The notes under the pieces are model-generated. The model was not told the origin of the DNA. It did not search any database and worked only from the letters and a program-made list of their open reading frames with translations. Shown piece by piece: positions 17,483 through 26,478 of a stretch of DNA of 64,000 nt. This DNA comes from an uncultured Luteitalea sp. (GTDB taxonomy: Bacteria > Acidobacteriota > Vicinamibacteria > Vicinamibacterales > Vicinamibacteraceae): contig CAKTDA010000005.1 of the NCBI GenBank assembly GCA_934541105.1, positions 292,023-356,022 of the forward strand, given 5' to 3'. The position numbers and the translations under genes are program-made. Each line of letters starts with the position of its first letter. The stretch's first letter is position 1.

Positions 17483-19276
17483 TCATCGATACAACCCGAG
17501 TTCCACGGCGCCATCCTCGAGCGTGGACCTCGCCAGCGCATCAGGTGGCGTGTGGCGGTGCGTCCGGGCGAGGTGCAGCGTGGCCCACGTGATCGCGAGC
17601 ATGGTGACGGCGACCGCTGGCGAGCGCTGCTCGATGCCGGAGACTACGGCGGCGACGATGAGGGCGCCCGGCAGGGCGAGGACCGGCAGCGCCTTGGCGG
17701 CGTCGGTGACAGGCGCATCCTCCACGAGCGGCACCGTCTGCTGGCGGAGCACGACGGCTTCGACGAGGACCAGCGCGAGCATCGCGCCGACGATGGCATG
17801 TTGCAGCGCGCCGGCCCAGCCGAACAGCTGCGCATAGACCGGCAGGAGGCAGGCGATTGGCGCGCACGCCACGAGTGTGGCTCCGGCACTGACTCCGGTT
17901 TCGTAGGCAGTGCGGTTGCCCGTCCACGTCAGGGCGTGGACCCAGGCGGCCTGTGCGTCGGCGCCGCGCCGCCGCGCCGCCCGGGCGCCGCCAGCCACGC
18001 AGACGATCAGCAGCGCCTGCACCGACAGCAGCGTCAACGAGGCCTCGCCGAGACGGCTGCGCAGCGGCGGTTCCTCGAACAGCCCCACGGTGCCCGCGGC
18101 AAGGCCACCGGCGAGCCCCACCGCCAGCAGCAGGCGATGGGGCTGGCTGCGCAGCAGCGTGCGCCACGTGAAGCCGAAGCCTGCACGCGTTTCGGGTTGG
18201 GGCACCAGCGAGATGACGCGATCGACGGCCCGCACGAGCGCAGAGCGGCGCGTCGGCAGCAGCATCCCGCCCGGTGCGCGGAACCTGGCGTTCCACGCGG
18301 CGGCGACGATCGCGACGACGAGGAGGGCGGCAAGCGAGAGCGTCCCACGGCCCAGGGCGCCGTCGAGTGCCGGGGACACCTTCGCGTAGTGCTGCAACTG
18401 CCGGTCGTTGTCTACGCGGATCCGCACCGGCATGCCGGCGGTGAGGGGGAGTTCCGCCACCCGGTGTCCAGCGAGCGCTTCGAACGCGCCCGTCCATGTC
18501 ACCGGCGGCAGCCACCGTGTCACGGGGTGCGGCGTGATCGGCTGTGCGAGCGTGGCCTCGACGTTCACGCGATGCGTCCGCGCGTCGATCACCGCGGGCG
18601 GCGACAGCTGCCGCGCCGTCCACGAGGGCAGCAGGAAGAAGGCCACGACCGCCGTCACGACGAGCACGCCCTGCATGGCCGCCGACACGCGGAGGAACAG
18701 GCGCGGCCCGAGCACGGCCCACGATGCCTCGCGCAGCGCGACGACCGCCACGAATCCCGTCGCGCCCGCGAGCACGCCGGCGACGAACTGCCACAGCGTC
18801 AGGGCCTGCACGAGCCCCCACGACGCCTCGAGCCGGCCCACCGACACGATGGGGTACACGAGCGAGGGCAGGCCGCTCAGCAGCACGGCGGCGCCAAGGC
18901 CGAAGAGACCGGTGGCCGCCCACCGTGCAGCGACGATCCGTGCGTAGGGCAGCGGCAGCACGCCGAGGAACGCCGCATCGCGCGCGTCGAGCGCAAGCCG
19001 GTCCCAGTGCACGAGCGCGACGAGCACCATCAGTACGAAGACCGCGCAGTGGAAGAGCAGGCGATCGTACAGGCCGCCGACCGCCGTGTCGCCCGGCATG
19101 GGCACAGGCGCGATGACGTACCGGGCGGCGATGAGGATCGTCACGAAGAGCCCGGGCGAGAGGAGCATCGCGACGACAACCGCCAGGGGCTTGCCCGCTC
19201 CCGAACCGCCCTCCGGCGACAGGAAGCCCCGCAGGAAATGCGCGATGAGGCGTCGCGTCGTACCGGTCGTCCTCAT
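17483..19276 (-). CDS. ABC exporter membrane protein, multi-TM
   Basis: 597 aa, hydrophobic throughout, with at least ten predicted TM segments in two blocks separated by a periplasm-facing region (about residues 230-310). The second half starts at the LSLAALLVVAIVAAAWNARFR segment. I recognise no substrate signature; the architecture resembles ABC-2-type or 'putative ABC exporter' permeases paired with a CcmA-like ATPase. The start overlaps the ATPase stop by 4 nt (ATGA), so the two form an exporter operon. The substrate is unknown. Confidence 0.75.
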   Translation of the reverse strand: MRTTGTTRRLIAHFLRGFLSPEGGSGAGKPLAVVVAMLLSPGLFVTILIAARYVIAPVPMPGDTAVGGLYDRLLFHCAVFVLMVLVALVHWDRLALDARDAAFLGVLPLPYARIVAARWAATGLFGLGAAVLLSGLPSLVYPIVSVGRLEASWGLVQALTLWQFVAGVLAGATGFVAVVALREASWAVLGPRLFLRVSAAMQGVLVVTAVVAFFLLPSWTARQLSPPAVIDARTHRVNVEATLAQPITPHPVTRWLPPVTWTGAFEALAGHRVAELPLTAGMPVRIRVDNDRQLQHYAKVSPALDGALGRGTLSLAALLVVAIVAAAWNARFRAPGGMLLPTRRSALVRAVDRVISLVPQPETRAGFGFTWRTLLRSQPHRLLLAVGLAGGLAAGTVGLFEEPPLRSRLGEASLTLLSVQALLIVCVAGGARAARRRGADAQAAWVHALTWTGNRTAYETGVSAGATLVACAPIACLLPVYAQLFGWAGALQHAIVGAMLALVLVEAVVLRQQTVPLVEDAPVTDAAKALPVLALPGALIVAAVVSGIEQRSPAVAVTMLAITWATLHLARTHRHTPPDALARSTLEDGAVELGLYR

Positions 19277-20046
19277 GCCCGCACCCGACGGACCACGTCG
19301 GTGATGTCACTCGCCGTGCGCTCCGGATCCTCGCGCAGCGCCAACTGTGCGAAGACGCGTTCGAGGGAGTCCTGCGACAGCATGGTCCGCAGGTCACCCG
19401 GCGTGCCGGAGGCGACGCACGCGCCTTCGTGCAGCACGAGCACGCGCGAGCAGACGCGCTCGACGGTGTCGAGCACGTGCGAACTGTAGAGGATGGCCTT
19501 GCCCCCGCGCGCGAGACTGGCGACGAGATGGCGGAGGACGAGCGCGGTCGTCACGTCGAGCCCGGACTCGGGCTCGTCGAGGACGAGCACGTCGGGGTCG
19601 TGCAGCAGGGCGGCAATCAGCAGCACCTTCTGCTTCATGCCCTTCGAGTACCCGCTGACGTCGAGTTCGGCCGCACCAGCCATGCCGAAGAGTTCCAGCA
19701 GTGACGGGATGGTCTCGCGGATCGCGTGTGCCGGCAGGCCCCGCAGTTGTGCGATCAGTTCGAGGTGTTCACGCCCAGAGAGGTAGCCATAGAGCGCGGG
19801 CTCTTCCGGGACATAGCCGAGGCGCTGGCGATAGCCGACGAGGTCGTCGGCGATGTCGCGGCCCCGGAAACGTACGGCGCCGCGGCTCGGGTCGAGCAGG
19901 CCGGTGACGATGCGGGCCGTGGTGCTCTTGCCCGATCCGTTGGCGCCGAGATACCCGACGACTTCGCCCGGCCCGACGCGGAACGACACGTCGCGCACCG
20001 CCGCGACACCGCCGTAGTGCTTCCAGACGTGCTGCACCTCGAGCAT
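19273..20046 (-). CDS. ABC transporter ATP-binding protein
   Basis: 257 aa cytoplasmic ATPase of the CcmA/ABC-2 type. Walker A is GANGSGKST, the signature motif is YSKGMKQK, Walker B is VLVLDEPESGLD, and the H-loop is in YSSHVLDTVERVC. All catalytic motifs are intact. It is the first gene of the two-gene exporter operon with the overlapping permease. A -10 or RBS was not clearly recognised in the 80 bp upstream. Confidence 0.92.
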   Translation of the reverse strand: MLEVQHVWKHYGGVAAVRDVSFRVGPGEVVGYLGANGSGKSTTARIVTGLLDPSRGAVRFRGRDIADDLVGYRQRLGYVPEEPALYGYLSGREHLELIAQLRGLPAHAIRETIPSLLELFGMAGAAELDVSGYSKGMKQKVLLIAALLHDPDVLVLDEPESGLDVTTALVLRHLVASLARGGKAILYSSHVLDTVERVCSRVLVLHEGACVASGTPGDLRTMLSQDSLERVFAQLALREDPERTASDITDVVRRVRA

Positions 20047-20126
20047 CGGCCTTCCTCACGCTGCCATGTGCCGTGTTCGACACCGGGGAGCATGTGCAGG
20101 TTCCGCTGCCGCACGCGGCGTGGCAC

Positions 20127-20153
20127 CCGAGCGCGGCGGACCTCCGCGCTCGG
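20127..20153 (-). terminator. Strong hairpin after PEP-CTERM gene
   Basis: CCGAGCGCGG (20127-20136) pairs perfectly with CCGCGCTCGG (20144-20153) across a 7-nt loop, 16 nt after the stop codon of the PEP-CTERM gene. No T-tract follows, so it is a terminator-like hairpin by position. Confidence 0.5.
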
Positions 20154-20168
20154 TTCGACAGTCAGCCG

Positions 20169-21185
20169 TCAGGAGCGACGACGGCGCAGCCACGCCGCCG
20201 CCGGGCGGCCGAAGCGGTACGCGCAGGCGAGTCCGGCCCCGCCGAGCAGCAGCGTCACTGCGGGCTCGGGCACGGGTGTTGGCTCGGGATCGACAGGCGG
20301 CGCGTACGGCAGGTCTCCCGTGAAGGCGACGTTGTGGTACTCGCCGCCCCACGACGTGAACAGGTTGTCGACGATCACCTGCCCGTTGACGTTGCCGTTT
20401 GCGAGGTGCATGGTCGCCCAGGGCGCGAGGATGGAGCCGCGCCAGCCGAGCCCGTTCAACGTCAGCGACGTCAGCTCCTGGAAGTTCCAGAGCAGCTGGT
20501 TCGACATCGCGTTGTCCTGTGCGCCGTTGACGTTGATGCCCATGTGCTGCATTGCCAGCGCGTCGCCCGTCACGTTGAACAGCACCGTGGATGTCGTCGG
20601 CACGATGATGTTCACCGAGTGCAGCCCCGAGAGCATCGCCGTCGTCAGGTCGAACACGTTCAGTGCGCTGTCGCTGCCGGTGAGCGTCAGCCCGCCCCAC
20701 TGCGCGTTCGCGGTGCCGTTCGACGCCAGGCCCGTGAGGCCCTGCGACAGGGCTTCCGCGTCGCTCAGCATGTTCACGATGTCGACAGGTGCGAGGCCGC
20801 CGGTGTGCATCGACGCGCCGGCCGTCGCGAAGCCGACCGATGTGACCGACGCGCTGCCGGCGTACGCGCTGCCCTTGACGATCGATCCGTTCGCGAGGGA
20901 GGCGACGCCGCCGACGACGAGATCGTAGCGGGCGGCATCGGGCGCGAGTGCGGCGCCGTTGCTGCCGTTGTCGCCGCTGCCGATCGCGAAGTTCTGGAAT
21001 GTCGCGTTGCCGCCCACCGCCGTCCGGCCGCCTACGTCGGCCTTCAGGGTCATGTCGCCGCGAACGAGCACGTTGAACCCGCTCGCGAGTGTGATGTTGC
21101 CTGCCGTGGCAGCGGTTGCGGAGAGGAGGAGCGCGAGGATTGCGTACGAGACGTGCTTGATCAAGGGAAGACTTGCGGGAGCCAT
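20169..21185 (-). CDS. Choice-of-anchor A domain protein with PEP-CTERM sorting signal
   Basis: 338 aa secreted surface protein. The signal peptide is HVSYAILALLLSATAATAG. The body is a Gly/Ala/Asn-rich beta-helix-like choice-of-anchor A domain (FNVLVRGDMTLKADVGGRTAVGG ... LGWRGSILAPWATMHLANGNVNGQVIVDNL). The C-terminus has the three-part PEP-CTERM signal: VPEP, a hydrophobic helix (TLLLGGAGLACAYRFG) and an Arg-rich tail (WLRRRRS). Known biology: exosortase recognises the signal and exports the protein, often with exopolysaccharide. No exosortase gene lies in this window. The gene is single and flanked by hairpins on both sides. Confidence 0.9.
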   Translation of the reverse strand: MAPASLPLIKHVSYAILALLLSATAATAGNITLASGFNVLVRGDMTLKADVGGRTAVGGNATFQNFAIGSGDNGSNGAALAPDAARYDLVVGGVASLANGSIVKGSAYAGSASVTSVGFATAGASMHTGGLAPVDIVNMLSDAEALSQGLTGLASNGTANAQWGGLTLTGSDSALNVFDLTTAMLSGLHSVNIIVPTTSTVLFNVTGDALAMQHMGINVNGAQDNAMSNQLLWNFQELTSLTLNGLGWRGSILAPWATMHLANGNVNGQVIVDNLFTSWGGEYHNVAFTGDLPYAPPVDPEPTPVPEPAVTLLLGGAGLACAYRFGRPAAAWLRRRRS

Positions 21186-21274
21186 GGAGGCCGGATATCG
21201 ACGTCAACAGGGTTCACGCAAGTGTCGTGCCTTCCCGCAATCCGCGACGGGCCTTGCAGAACGCCGGACTTCGC

Positions 21275-21309
21275 GGGGACGGATGGGGAAAACCCCACGA
21301 CCCGTCCCC
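21275..21309 (-). terminator. Nested hairpin upstream of PEP-CTERM gene
   Basis: GGGGACGG (21275-21282) pairs with CCGTCCCC (21302-21309), and inside it GGGG and CCCC pair across AAAA. It lies 57 nt after the stop of the TIM-barrel gene and 90 nt before the PEP-CTERM start on the same strand. A terminator is likely; a 5'-leader element of the PEP-CTERM mRNA is the alternative. Confidence 0.4.
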
Positions 21310-21365
21310 TGAATGAGTCACGTACGCCGTCCGGGCATGGCGGCCACGCGACACCCCGAGGCGTC

Positions 21366-22325
21366 TCAGGCGATGCCGAACGCCTTCTGCATCTGCTGTC
21401 GCACGAGTGTCAGGCGCTCGACGTTCCCGCCGCCGACCTCCGCCGTCGCCCACCCGGTGAACCCGATGTCGGCAATCGCCCGCCGCACCTGATCCCACGG
21501 CAGGTCGTCGTGCTCGCTCGTGATGTCCACCATCTTGCGGATGGCGCGGCTGTACCCCTTGACGTCGAGTTTCACGCAGCGTCGGCCGAACGTCCGGATC
21601 CACTCGCCGGGCTGCCCGAGACGCCAGTGGTTGCCGAGGTCGTAGTACATGCCGACCCACGGGCTGTCGAAGCTGTCCACGAACTGCACGAAGCGGTGCG
21701 CACCCTGCTCGGGGCCGCCCTCGTGGTCGTACATCATGCGGTTGCCGACGTTCTCGACGAGGATCATCTGCCCGAGCGCCGCCGCGAGCGGCAGCACCTT
21801 GCGCATCTCCTGCCGGGCGCGCTCCTCGATCTCCTGGGTCGGTCCGTCGCTCGCCTGGCCGACGACGAGCAGCACGCCGTTGCCGCCGGCGGCGTGCGAG
21901 ACGCGGACGCAGTGTTCGAGGTTCGCGCGCGCCTGGTCGCGTTCGGCCTGCACGGCGCTCGTCAGCCGCTGCTTCCAGTGCGCGTGGTTGATCGCCCCGT
22001 GCACGAACACGCCGGTCTCCTGCACGGCCGCGCGCGCCTCTTCCGGCGTGAAGCTGCCGGCCTCGTCGAAGTCCACGCCGTCGAAGCCGGCTGCGGCCGC
22101 CATCCTCAGGCGCTCGGCGAGCGTCAGCGTGCGGCCGCCGTCCTCCTTGGCAATCATCCCCAGCTTTGTCGCGAGGAGCAGGGGCTTGCCGGCGGGCGGG
22201 CGGACGATGGGGCTGGCTGCGGGTTGGGCCTGCGCGTGCGTCGTGGTGAGCGTCGAGGCACCGGCCGCAAGGGCGGCTGCGTGGAGGAATCGACGCCGGG
22301 AACTGGAGGGAGTGTGCGTGTCCAT
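21366..22325 (-). CDS. TAT-exported sugar phosphate isomerase/epimerase-like TIM barrel
   Basis: 319 aa from ATG 22325, chosen because it begins a twin-arginine signal (SSSRRRFLHAAALAAGAS, cut near HAQAQ); the frame continues upstream to 22397 without a signal. The mature domain is an AP-endonuclease family 2/xylose-isomerase-like TIM barrel: GFDGVDFDEAG, VFVHGAINHAHWKQ, ILVENVGNRMMY, VGMYYDLGNHW, and C-terminal GFTGWATAEVGGG. Glu in LVEN, Asp in YYDLGN, His and a later Glu are plausible metal ligands. Exported members are common in Acidobacteriota and Planctomycetota and are thought to act on sugars; the substrate is unknown. Confidence 0.85.
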   Translation of the reverse strand: MDTHTPSSSRRRFLHAAALAAGASTLTTTHAQAQPAASPIVRPPAGKPLLLATKLGMIAKEDGGRTLTLAERLRMAAAAGFDGVDFDEAGSFTPEEARAAVQETGVFVHGAINHAHWKQRLTSAVQAERDQARANLEHCVRVSHAAGGNGVLLVVGQASDGPTQEIEERARQEMRKVLPLAAALGQMILVENVGNRMMYDHEGGPEQGAHRFVQFVDSFDSPWVGMYYDLGNHWRLGQPGEWIRTFGRRCVKLDVKGYSRAIRKMVDITSEHDDLPWDQVRRAIADIGFTGWATAEVGGGNVERLTLVRQQMQKAFGIA

Positions 22326-22467
22326 GCTGGCGGGGAGTGTGGTCCACGCCGCCGGCAGGGTCAAGCGAGCCGGCGGGCACTTGAGCACGGGGCGCATTCG
22401 AGGAACGCGCCCTGCCCAACCACGAGTCCCGAAGCCGCGCGCCCGTGTCCTCCCACGTCGCAGACGA

Positions 22468-22857
22468 TCAGGACGTCACGCGCGTGGCGGTGAACTCCCG
22501 CGGCGGGGCATTGCCGCCGTCCCGCGTCGACGTGAACTTGATCTCGTTGCCGGAGACCTTGCCCTTGTAGAGCAGCTTCACCTCCTGCCCCTGAAAGCTG
22601 CGAACCACGTGGAAGGCGATGTCGTCGCCCCTGGCCGTGCCGTCCTTGATCTCGGCGTCGCTGCCGCCCGGCATGCCGGAGACCGTGCCCGTGAGCGTCT
22701 CGCCATCGACCTTGAACGTGAAAGTCTGCTCACGCGTCTGGCCTTCGCGGCCCGGGACCTGCGCGGTCCACTTGCCGGTGACGTCCGCTGCATGGATGGA
22801 GACGGACGCGACGACGACGACAACGGCCGTCGCGAGCATCGAGAGCATGTGCCGCAT
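22468..22857 (-). CDS. Small exported beta-rich protein
   Basis: 129 aa. The signal peptide MRHMLSMLATAVVVVVASVSIHA is followed by ADVTGKWTAQVPGREGQ and a strand-rich body (TFTFKVDGETLTGTVSG ... DIAFHVVRSFQGQEVKLLYKGKVSGNEIKFTSTRDGG). This repeating W..., F.F...G..L.G.V pattern is that of small lipocalin-like exported proteins common in this phylum; the function is unknown. The promoter is visible: TACAAT on the minus strand (about 22894-22899) and an AAGGAG RBS 6 nt before the ATG. It is divergent from the VOC gene. Confidence 0.78.
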   Translation of the reverse strand: MRHMLSMLATAVVVVVASVSIHAADVTGKWTAQVPGREGQTREQTFTFKVDGETLTGTVSGMPGGSDAEIKDGTARGDDIAFHVVRSFQGQEVKLLYKGKVSGNEIKFTSTRDGGNAPPREFTATRVTS

Positions 22858-23062
22858 GGGTTACTCCTTGTTGGAGGTGGGAAACGCGCGGATTGTACTG
22901 CAGTCAGAGCCGGCGTGTGCCAACGCGGCGGATGGCACTCGTCGAGGCTCAGCCGACCGCGTGCCGGTGCGCGCCGCCGTACCTCGTGGACCGTCAGATT
23001 CGACTCACCGCCGTCGTCTGCCGTTGGTAGACTGCCTGCACCTTCACTCAGGAGCGATTGCC

Positions 23063-23434
23063 ATGGCTGCACAGAATCCCGTCGGCTGGTTCGAACTGTA
23101 CGTCCAGGACATGCCGCGCGCCCGCGCGTTCTACGAGACGGTGCTCGGCGTGACGCTGAGTCCGCTGCCGATGCCCGACCTGGAGATGGTCGCGTTCCCG
23201 ATGGACATGGAGGCACCGGGCGCCTCGGGTGCCCTCGTGCGGATGCCGGGCGTGCCGTCGGGCGGCAGCACGATGGTGTACTTCTCGTGCGGCGACTGCG
23301 CGGTGGAAGGCGGGCGTGTCGTCGGTGCCGGCGGCAAGGTCCAGCGCGAGAAGATGTCGATTGGCGAGTACGGCTTCATCGTGCTCGCGGTGGACACCGA
23401 AGGCAACATGTTCGGGCTGCACTCGGAGCGGTAG
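23063..23434 (+). CDS. VOC-family (glyoxalase/bleomycin resistance fold) protein
   Basis: 123 aa from ATG 23063, with an AGGAG RBS 8 nt before it. The fold is recognisable from MAAQNPVGWFELYVQDMPRARAFYETVLGV (paired beta-alpha-beta start) and the C-terminal GFIVLAVDTEGNMFGLHSER. In metal-dependent members a His/Glu quartet is formed by two such modules; here E12 and C-terminal His120 are candidates. Single-domain members usually dimerise. The substrate is unknown (methylglyoxal adduct, antibiotic or dioxygenase-like). An AraC regulator follows 23 bp downstream on the same strand. Confidence 0.85.
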   Translation: MAAQNPVGWFELYVQDMPRARAFYETVLGVTLSPLPMPDLEMVAFPMDMEAPGASGALVRMPGVPSGGSTMVYFSCGDCAVEGGRVVGAGGKVQREKMSIGEYGFIVLAVDTEGNMFGLHSER

Positions 23435-23457
23435 GGGGCCGCGCAGGAACCAGCCGG

Positions 23458-24315
23458 ATGGCGCGAGGGCCAATCACGCGCGAGGACGTGCACGGTGGCG
23501 GCGGGCCGATCACGGTGCGCCGGCGGAGTGCAGGCGACCTCGCGCCGCGCGGCCGCCACGTGACTCATCAGTTCGCGGCCCTCGCGTTCTATACGGCAGG
23601 CGTGTCGTCCATCGAGCAGCGCGGGCGTTGGCGGCTCGAGGCGGGCGACGTCTTCGTCGTGCCGCCGGGCGAGCCGCATCGTGCCCTCGAGGCCGACGGC
23701 GTCGAGTTCTGGGGCGTCGGGCTCTGCGTACCCTGCCTGCCAGCGCATGCCGCCTCGCACCTGTTGCCGCCGTTCGAGCGCGTGCGTGCCGGCGGCTCCG
23801 CCGTCGTCCGCATCCCCGAGCCGCGTCGCTCCTACCTCGCGCGCCTGTTCGAGGAACTGCAGGCGGCCGTGGGCGACGCCTCGGTGCCCGGATCGCTGCC
23901 CGTCCAGCACGGCCTGCTGACATTGATCGTGAACGAGGTCGAGCAGGCGGCCCGCGCAGAGGCCGTGGCACCGCAACCTCCCGGGCTTGCCGCCGAGGCG
24001 TTGGCGGTGATCGAGCGGCGCTGTCTCGGGCCGCTCTCGCTCGCCGACGTTGCGCATGTCGTGGGGCGATCCGGGGCATACGTGACCACCGCGGTCACGC
24101 GCGCAACGGGCCGCTCCGTCGGCGCCTGGATCACGGCGTTCCGCATGGCCGAGGCGCGGCGGCTGTTGCTGCACGCCGACATGCCCGTCGAGGACGTGGC
24201 GGCGCGCGTGGGGTATGCCGACGCGACGCACTTCATCCGCATGTTCCGTCGCGAGCACGGGGCCACGCCCGCTGTCTGGCGCGAGAAGGCCCGCCTGTCA
24301 CGTCGTCGTCGATGA
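23458..24315 (+). CDS. AraC-family transcriptional regulator
   Basis: 285 aa. The N-terminal cupin-like sensing domain (residues ~15-110) contains WRLEAGDVFVVPPGEPHRAL. The C-terminal AraC DNA-binding region (~190-280) has two helix-turn-helix segments: LSLADVAHVVGRSGAYVTTAVTRATGRSVGAWITAFRMAEARRLL and MPVEDVAARVGYADATHFIRMFRREHGATPAVWR. It ends in a basic LSRRRR tail. The ligand is unknown. Its 3' end overlaps the convergent FAD oxidoreductase gene by 18 nt, suggesting it regulates or is antisense-coupled to that gene or the preceding VOC gene. Confidence 0.9.
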   Translation: MARGPITREDVHGGGGPITVRRRSAGDLAPRGRHVTHQFAALAFYTAGVSSIEQRGRWRLEAGDVFVVPPGEPHRALEADGVEFWGVGLCVPCLPAHAASHLLPPFERVRAGGSAVVRIPEPRRSYLARLFEELQAAVGDASVPGSLPVQHGLLTLIVNEVEQAARAEAVAPQPPGLAAEALAVIERRCLGPLSLADVAHVVGRSGAYVTTAVTRATGRSVGAWITAFRMAEARRLLLHADMPVEDVAARVGYADATHFIRMFRREHGATPAVWREKARLSRRRR

Positions 24316-25227
24316 CACCGCCCGCTCGATCGTCAGCGCGCGGTTGATCGAGGCCGCCGCCCGGGCGCCCGCTGCCGCCGCCAGCGTGGCCGACTGCATC
24401 GGGGTCGTCAGGTCGCCGGCCGCATGCACGCCCGCGATCGACGTCATCGCGTCGCCGTCCACCTGCACGTAGCCATCCTCGTCGAGTGACACGGCGAGCT
24501 GCGTGACGAGCCTGACCTGGTGCTGCCGCGGGTGCGCGAAGAGCACGCGACGCGCGACGGTCGTGCCGTCCGCGAGCCGGATGCCGGAGAGTTCACCGGC
24601 AGACGACCCGCGGTCGGCTTCATGCGCCGCGAGCGCCGCGATCGGCCGTTCCTCGATGGGCATTCCCGCAGCCGCCAACCGACGACGCGTGTCCTCCGGC
24701 ACGGCAAACCGCCCGTCGGTGAACACCATCACGTCGTCGGTCCACGACCGCAGCAGCAGGGCCCACTCGACCGCCGCCGGGCGCGAGGCCAGGTATCCGA
24801 ACGGGAGGTCGCGTACCTCCCACGCGTGGCAGTACGGGCACTGGAACACCGCGCGACCCCACAGCTCACGGAAGCCCGGCGTGTCCGGAACGCCGTCAAC
24901 CATGCCCGTGGCGAGCAGCACGCGACGGGTACGGACGTGCCCCTCGTCAAGGGTCACGTCGAAGCCGTCAGCCGCCTGTCGCACGTCGTGTACCGCAGCG
25001 TCCCGGACCTCCACCGACACGTAGGGCGCGAGCTGTTCGCGCGCGATGCGCCGGAACTCGGCGGGCGGCGTGCCGTCGCGCGTCACGAAGCCGTGGATGC
25101 CCTGCGCTGCCGCGTTGCGCCTCGATCCGGCATCGCACAGCAGGACGCGCTTGCGCGCCCGCCCGAGCAGCAGTGCGGCCGCCAGTCCGGCTGGTCCACC
25201 CCCGATGATCACGACGTCGTATGCCAT
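24298..25227 (-). CDS. Thioredoxin reductase-like NAD(P)/FAD oxidoreductase
   Basis: 309 aa. The N-terminal FAD motif is VVIIGGGPAGLAAALLLGRARKRVLLCDAG. The redox-centre region reads CPYCHAWE, the CPYC version typical of thioredoxin-reductase-like bacterial flavoproteins outside true TrxB. The C-terminal FAD motif is GVHAAGDLTTPMQSATLAAAAGARAAASIN. Likely role: flavin-dependent disulfide or quinone reduction using NAD(P)H; the partner is unknown. The last 18 nt overlap the AraC gene tail to tail. Confidence 0.88.
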   Translation of the reverse strand: MAYDVVIIGGGPAGLAAALLLGRARKRVLLCDAGSRRNAAAQGIHGFVTRDGTPPAEFRRIAREQLAPYVSVEVRDAAVHDVRQAADGFDVTLDEGHVRTRRVLLATGMVDGVPDTPGFRELWGRAVFQCPYCHAWEVRDLPFGYLASRPAAVEWALLLRSWTDDVMVFTDGRFAVPEDTRRRLAAAGMPIEERPIAALAAHEADRGSSAGELSGIRLADGTTVARRVLFAHPRQHQVRLVTQLAVSLDEDGYVQVDGDAMTSIAGVHAAGDLTTPMQSATLAAAAGARAAASINRALTIERAVSSTTT

Positions 25228-25320
25228 GGAACGACGATAGTCGTCGTGCCGGGCGAGCGACAGGGCGTGGCGTCGCGTGTGATCGGCGAATCTTTCGATC
25301 CGCCCCTGGTGACTGCCGCA

Positions 25321-26034
25321 TCACGCCTCCCCGTGGAGAGCGTCACTCGTTGGTTGTCCTGCCCGCACGTGTCGGGTGGGCGTGAGCGTCGGGTCTGCTG
25401 CGGGCTTCTCGAGGCGCACGATGCCGGCACAGAGCCGCAGGCTGCGGAGCAGGTGCAGTTCGGCCAGTTGATCCGCACGCAGGCGCTCGTCGTGCCGCTT
25501 CACTTCCACGAACCTGAAATCGCAATACGTGTCACCCCGCTTGCGATACAGCAGGAGGTCGGGCACACCGTAGCGCGCGGCCTCGGCGTGCGCGGCCAGG
25601 ATCGGCGCAAGCCGCCGTGTGCGCCGGAGGTACTTCAGCAGGGCGAGCAAGGCGTCGGCAGGCACGCTGCCCCAGTGTGTGTCGCCCACCCGCGCCGCGG
25701 CGCGGACGTCGGCCACGTGCGCGGCAAACTGCGCGACGGGCATGTCGATCGCGCGGGGATCGCGGCTGATGGCCGCGCCGACCATGTGCCAGAGCGAGGG
25801 GGGCAGCCGGCAGCCGTGGTACGTCGATCCGTCGGTGGCCGTCATGGTGAGCCGTCGCCACCGCCTCAGGACGGTCGTCTCCGGAATCCCGGGGTGCTCG
25901 GTGGCGCGCCGGCGGACCTTCCGGGAGACGCCGATGCGCAGTTCGAGGTCTCGCGTCGCAGTCGGTGAGCAGGTCGGCGAGGGCATGAGTCCATCCATCC
26001 ATCGGCAACGTCCCGGTTCGCGTGAGCTTGTCAT
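25321..26034 (-). CDS. VRR-NUC-like nuclease domain protein; possible frameshift near 5' end
   Basis: Up to 237 aa. The C-terminal third matches the VRR-NUC (PD-(D/E)xK-type) nuclease core: GVPDLLLYRKR, then FRFVEVKRHDERLRADQ, with Asp in PDLL and the E-x-K of FVEVK as the likely metal site. Such domains occur in Holliday-junction or phage-type nucleases and sometimes in standalone proteins. The 5' end is uncertain. In the +1 frame an ATG at 26056 starts a good coding stretch (KLTRTGTLPMDGWTHALADL), and codon bias switches to the annotated frame near 25950-25963. That suggests a one-base indel or sequencing error. ATG 25998 is another possible start. Confidence 0.6.
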   Translation of the reverse strand: MTSSREPGRCRWMDGLMPSPTCSPTATRDLELRIGVSRKVRRRATEHPGIPETTVLRRWRRLTMTATDGSTYHGCRLPPSLWHMVGAAISRDPRAIDMPVAQFAAHVADVRAAARVGDTHWGSVPADALLALLKYLRRTRRLAPILAAHAEAARYGVPDLLLYRKRGDTYCDFRFVEVKRHDERLRADQLAELHLLRSLRLCAGIVRLEKPAADPTLTPTRHVRAGQPTSDALHGEA

Positions 26035-26052
26035 TCGCGACCAGTGCCGACG

Positions 26053-26478
26053 TCATTCCTGAATGGATGCGCCGTGCGCGCCGCGCCGCCGCCACCATCC
26101 CCGATGCCGCTCCAGCAGCACCCCACCCGCGACACACAGGGGCGACGTCACGATCTGGGCGATCTGTCGGGTGAGCAGCGGCAGTCCCTGCTCGACACGT
26201 TGCAGCGCCGCCAGGATCGCGATGACGGCCAGCGCTATCCCCAGCAGCCGCGCCGTACGCGTCGAGCCGCGACTCACGAGCGTAGCCACATAGCCGGCCG
26301 CCAGTGCCGCGAGGCCGAACGGCAGGAGCGTCGCGACGAGACCCGTCGGCGCCGTCAGCGGCGCGCCCTCGAAGGCACCATGCCACTGCAGCAGTTCGCG
26401 GTGGACGTAGTACCCCAGCACCATACCGACCGCACGACGCAGCAACACGCCGCCGACCCCGCCCACCACGCGCATCAT
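26053..26478 (-). CDS. Hypothetical membrane protein, about four TM
   Basis: 141 aa from ATG 26478 (a second ATG follows at 26475); the frame continues upstream, but that part is Pro/Gly-rich and unlikely. Hydrophobic segments lie at about residues 4-22, 36-62, 72-94 and 106-122, followed by a basic tail (ERHRGWWRRRGAHG). I do not recognise a family. It has the same strand as the VRR-NUC gene but sits just upstream of it, so cotranscription is possible. Confidence 0.6.
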   Translation of the reverse strand: MMRVVGGVGGVLLRRAVGMVLGYYVHRELLQWHGAFEGAPLTAPTGLVATLLPFGLAALAAGYVATLVSRGSTRTARLLGIALAVIAILAALQRVEQGLPLLTRQIAQIVTSPLCVAGGVLLERHRGWWRRRGAHGASIQE

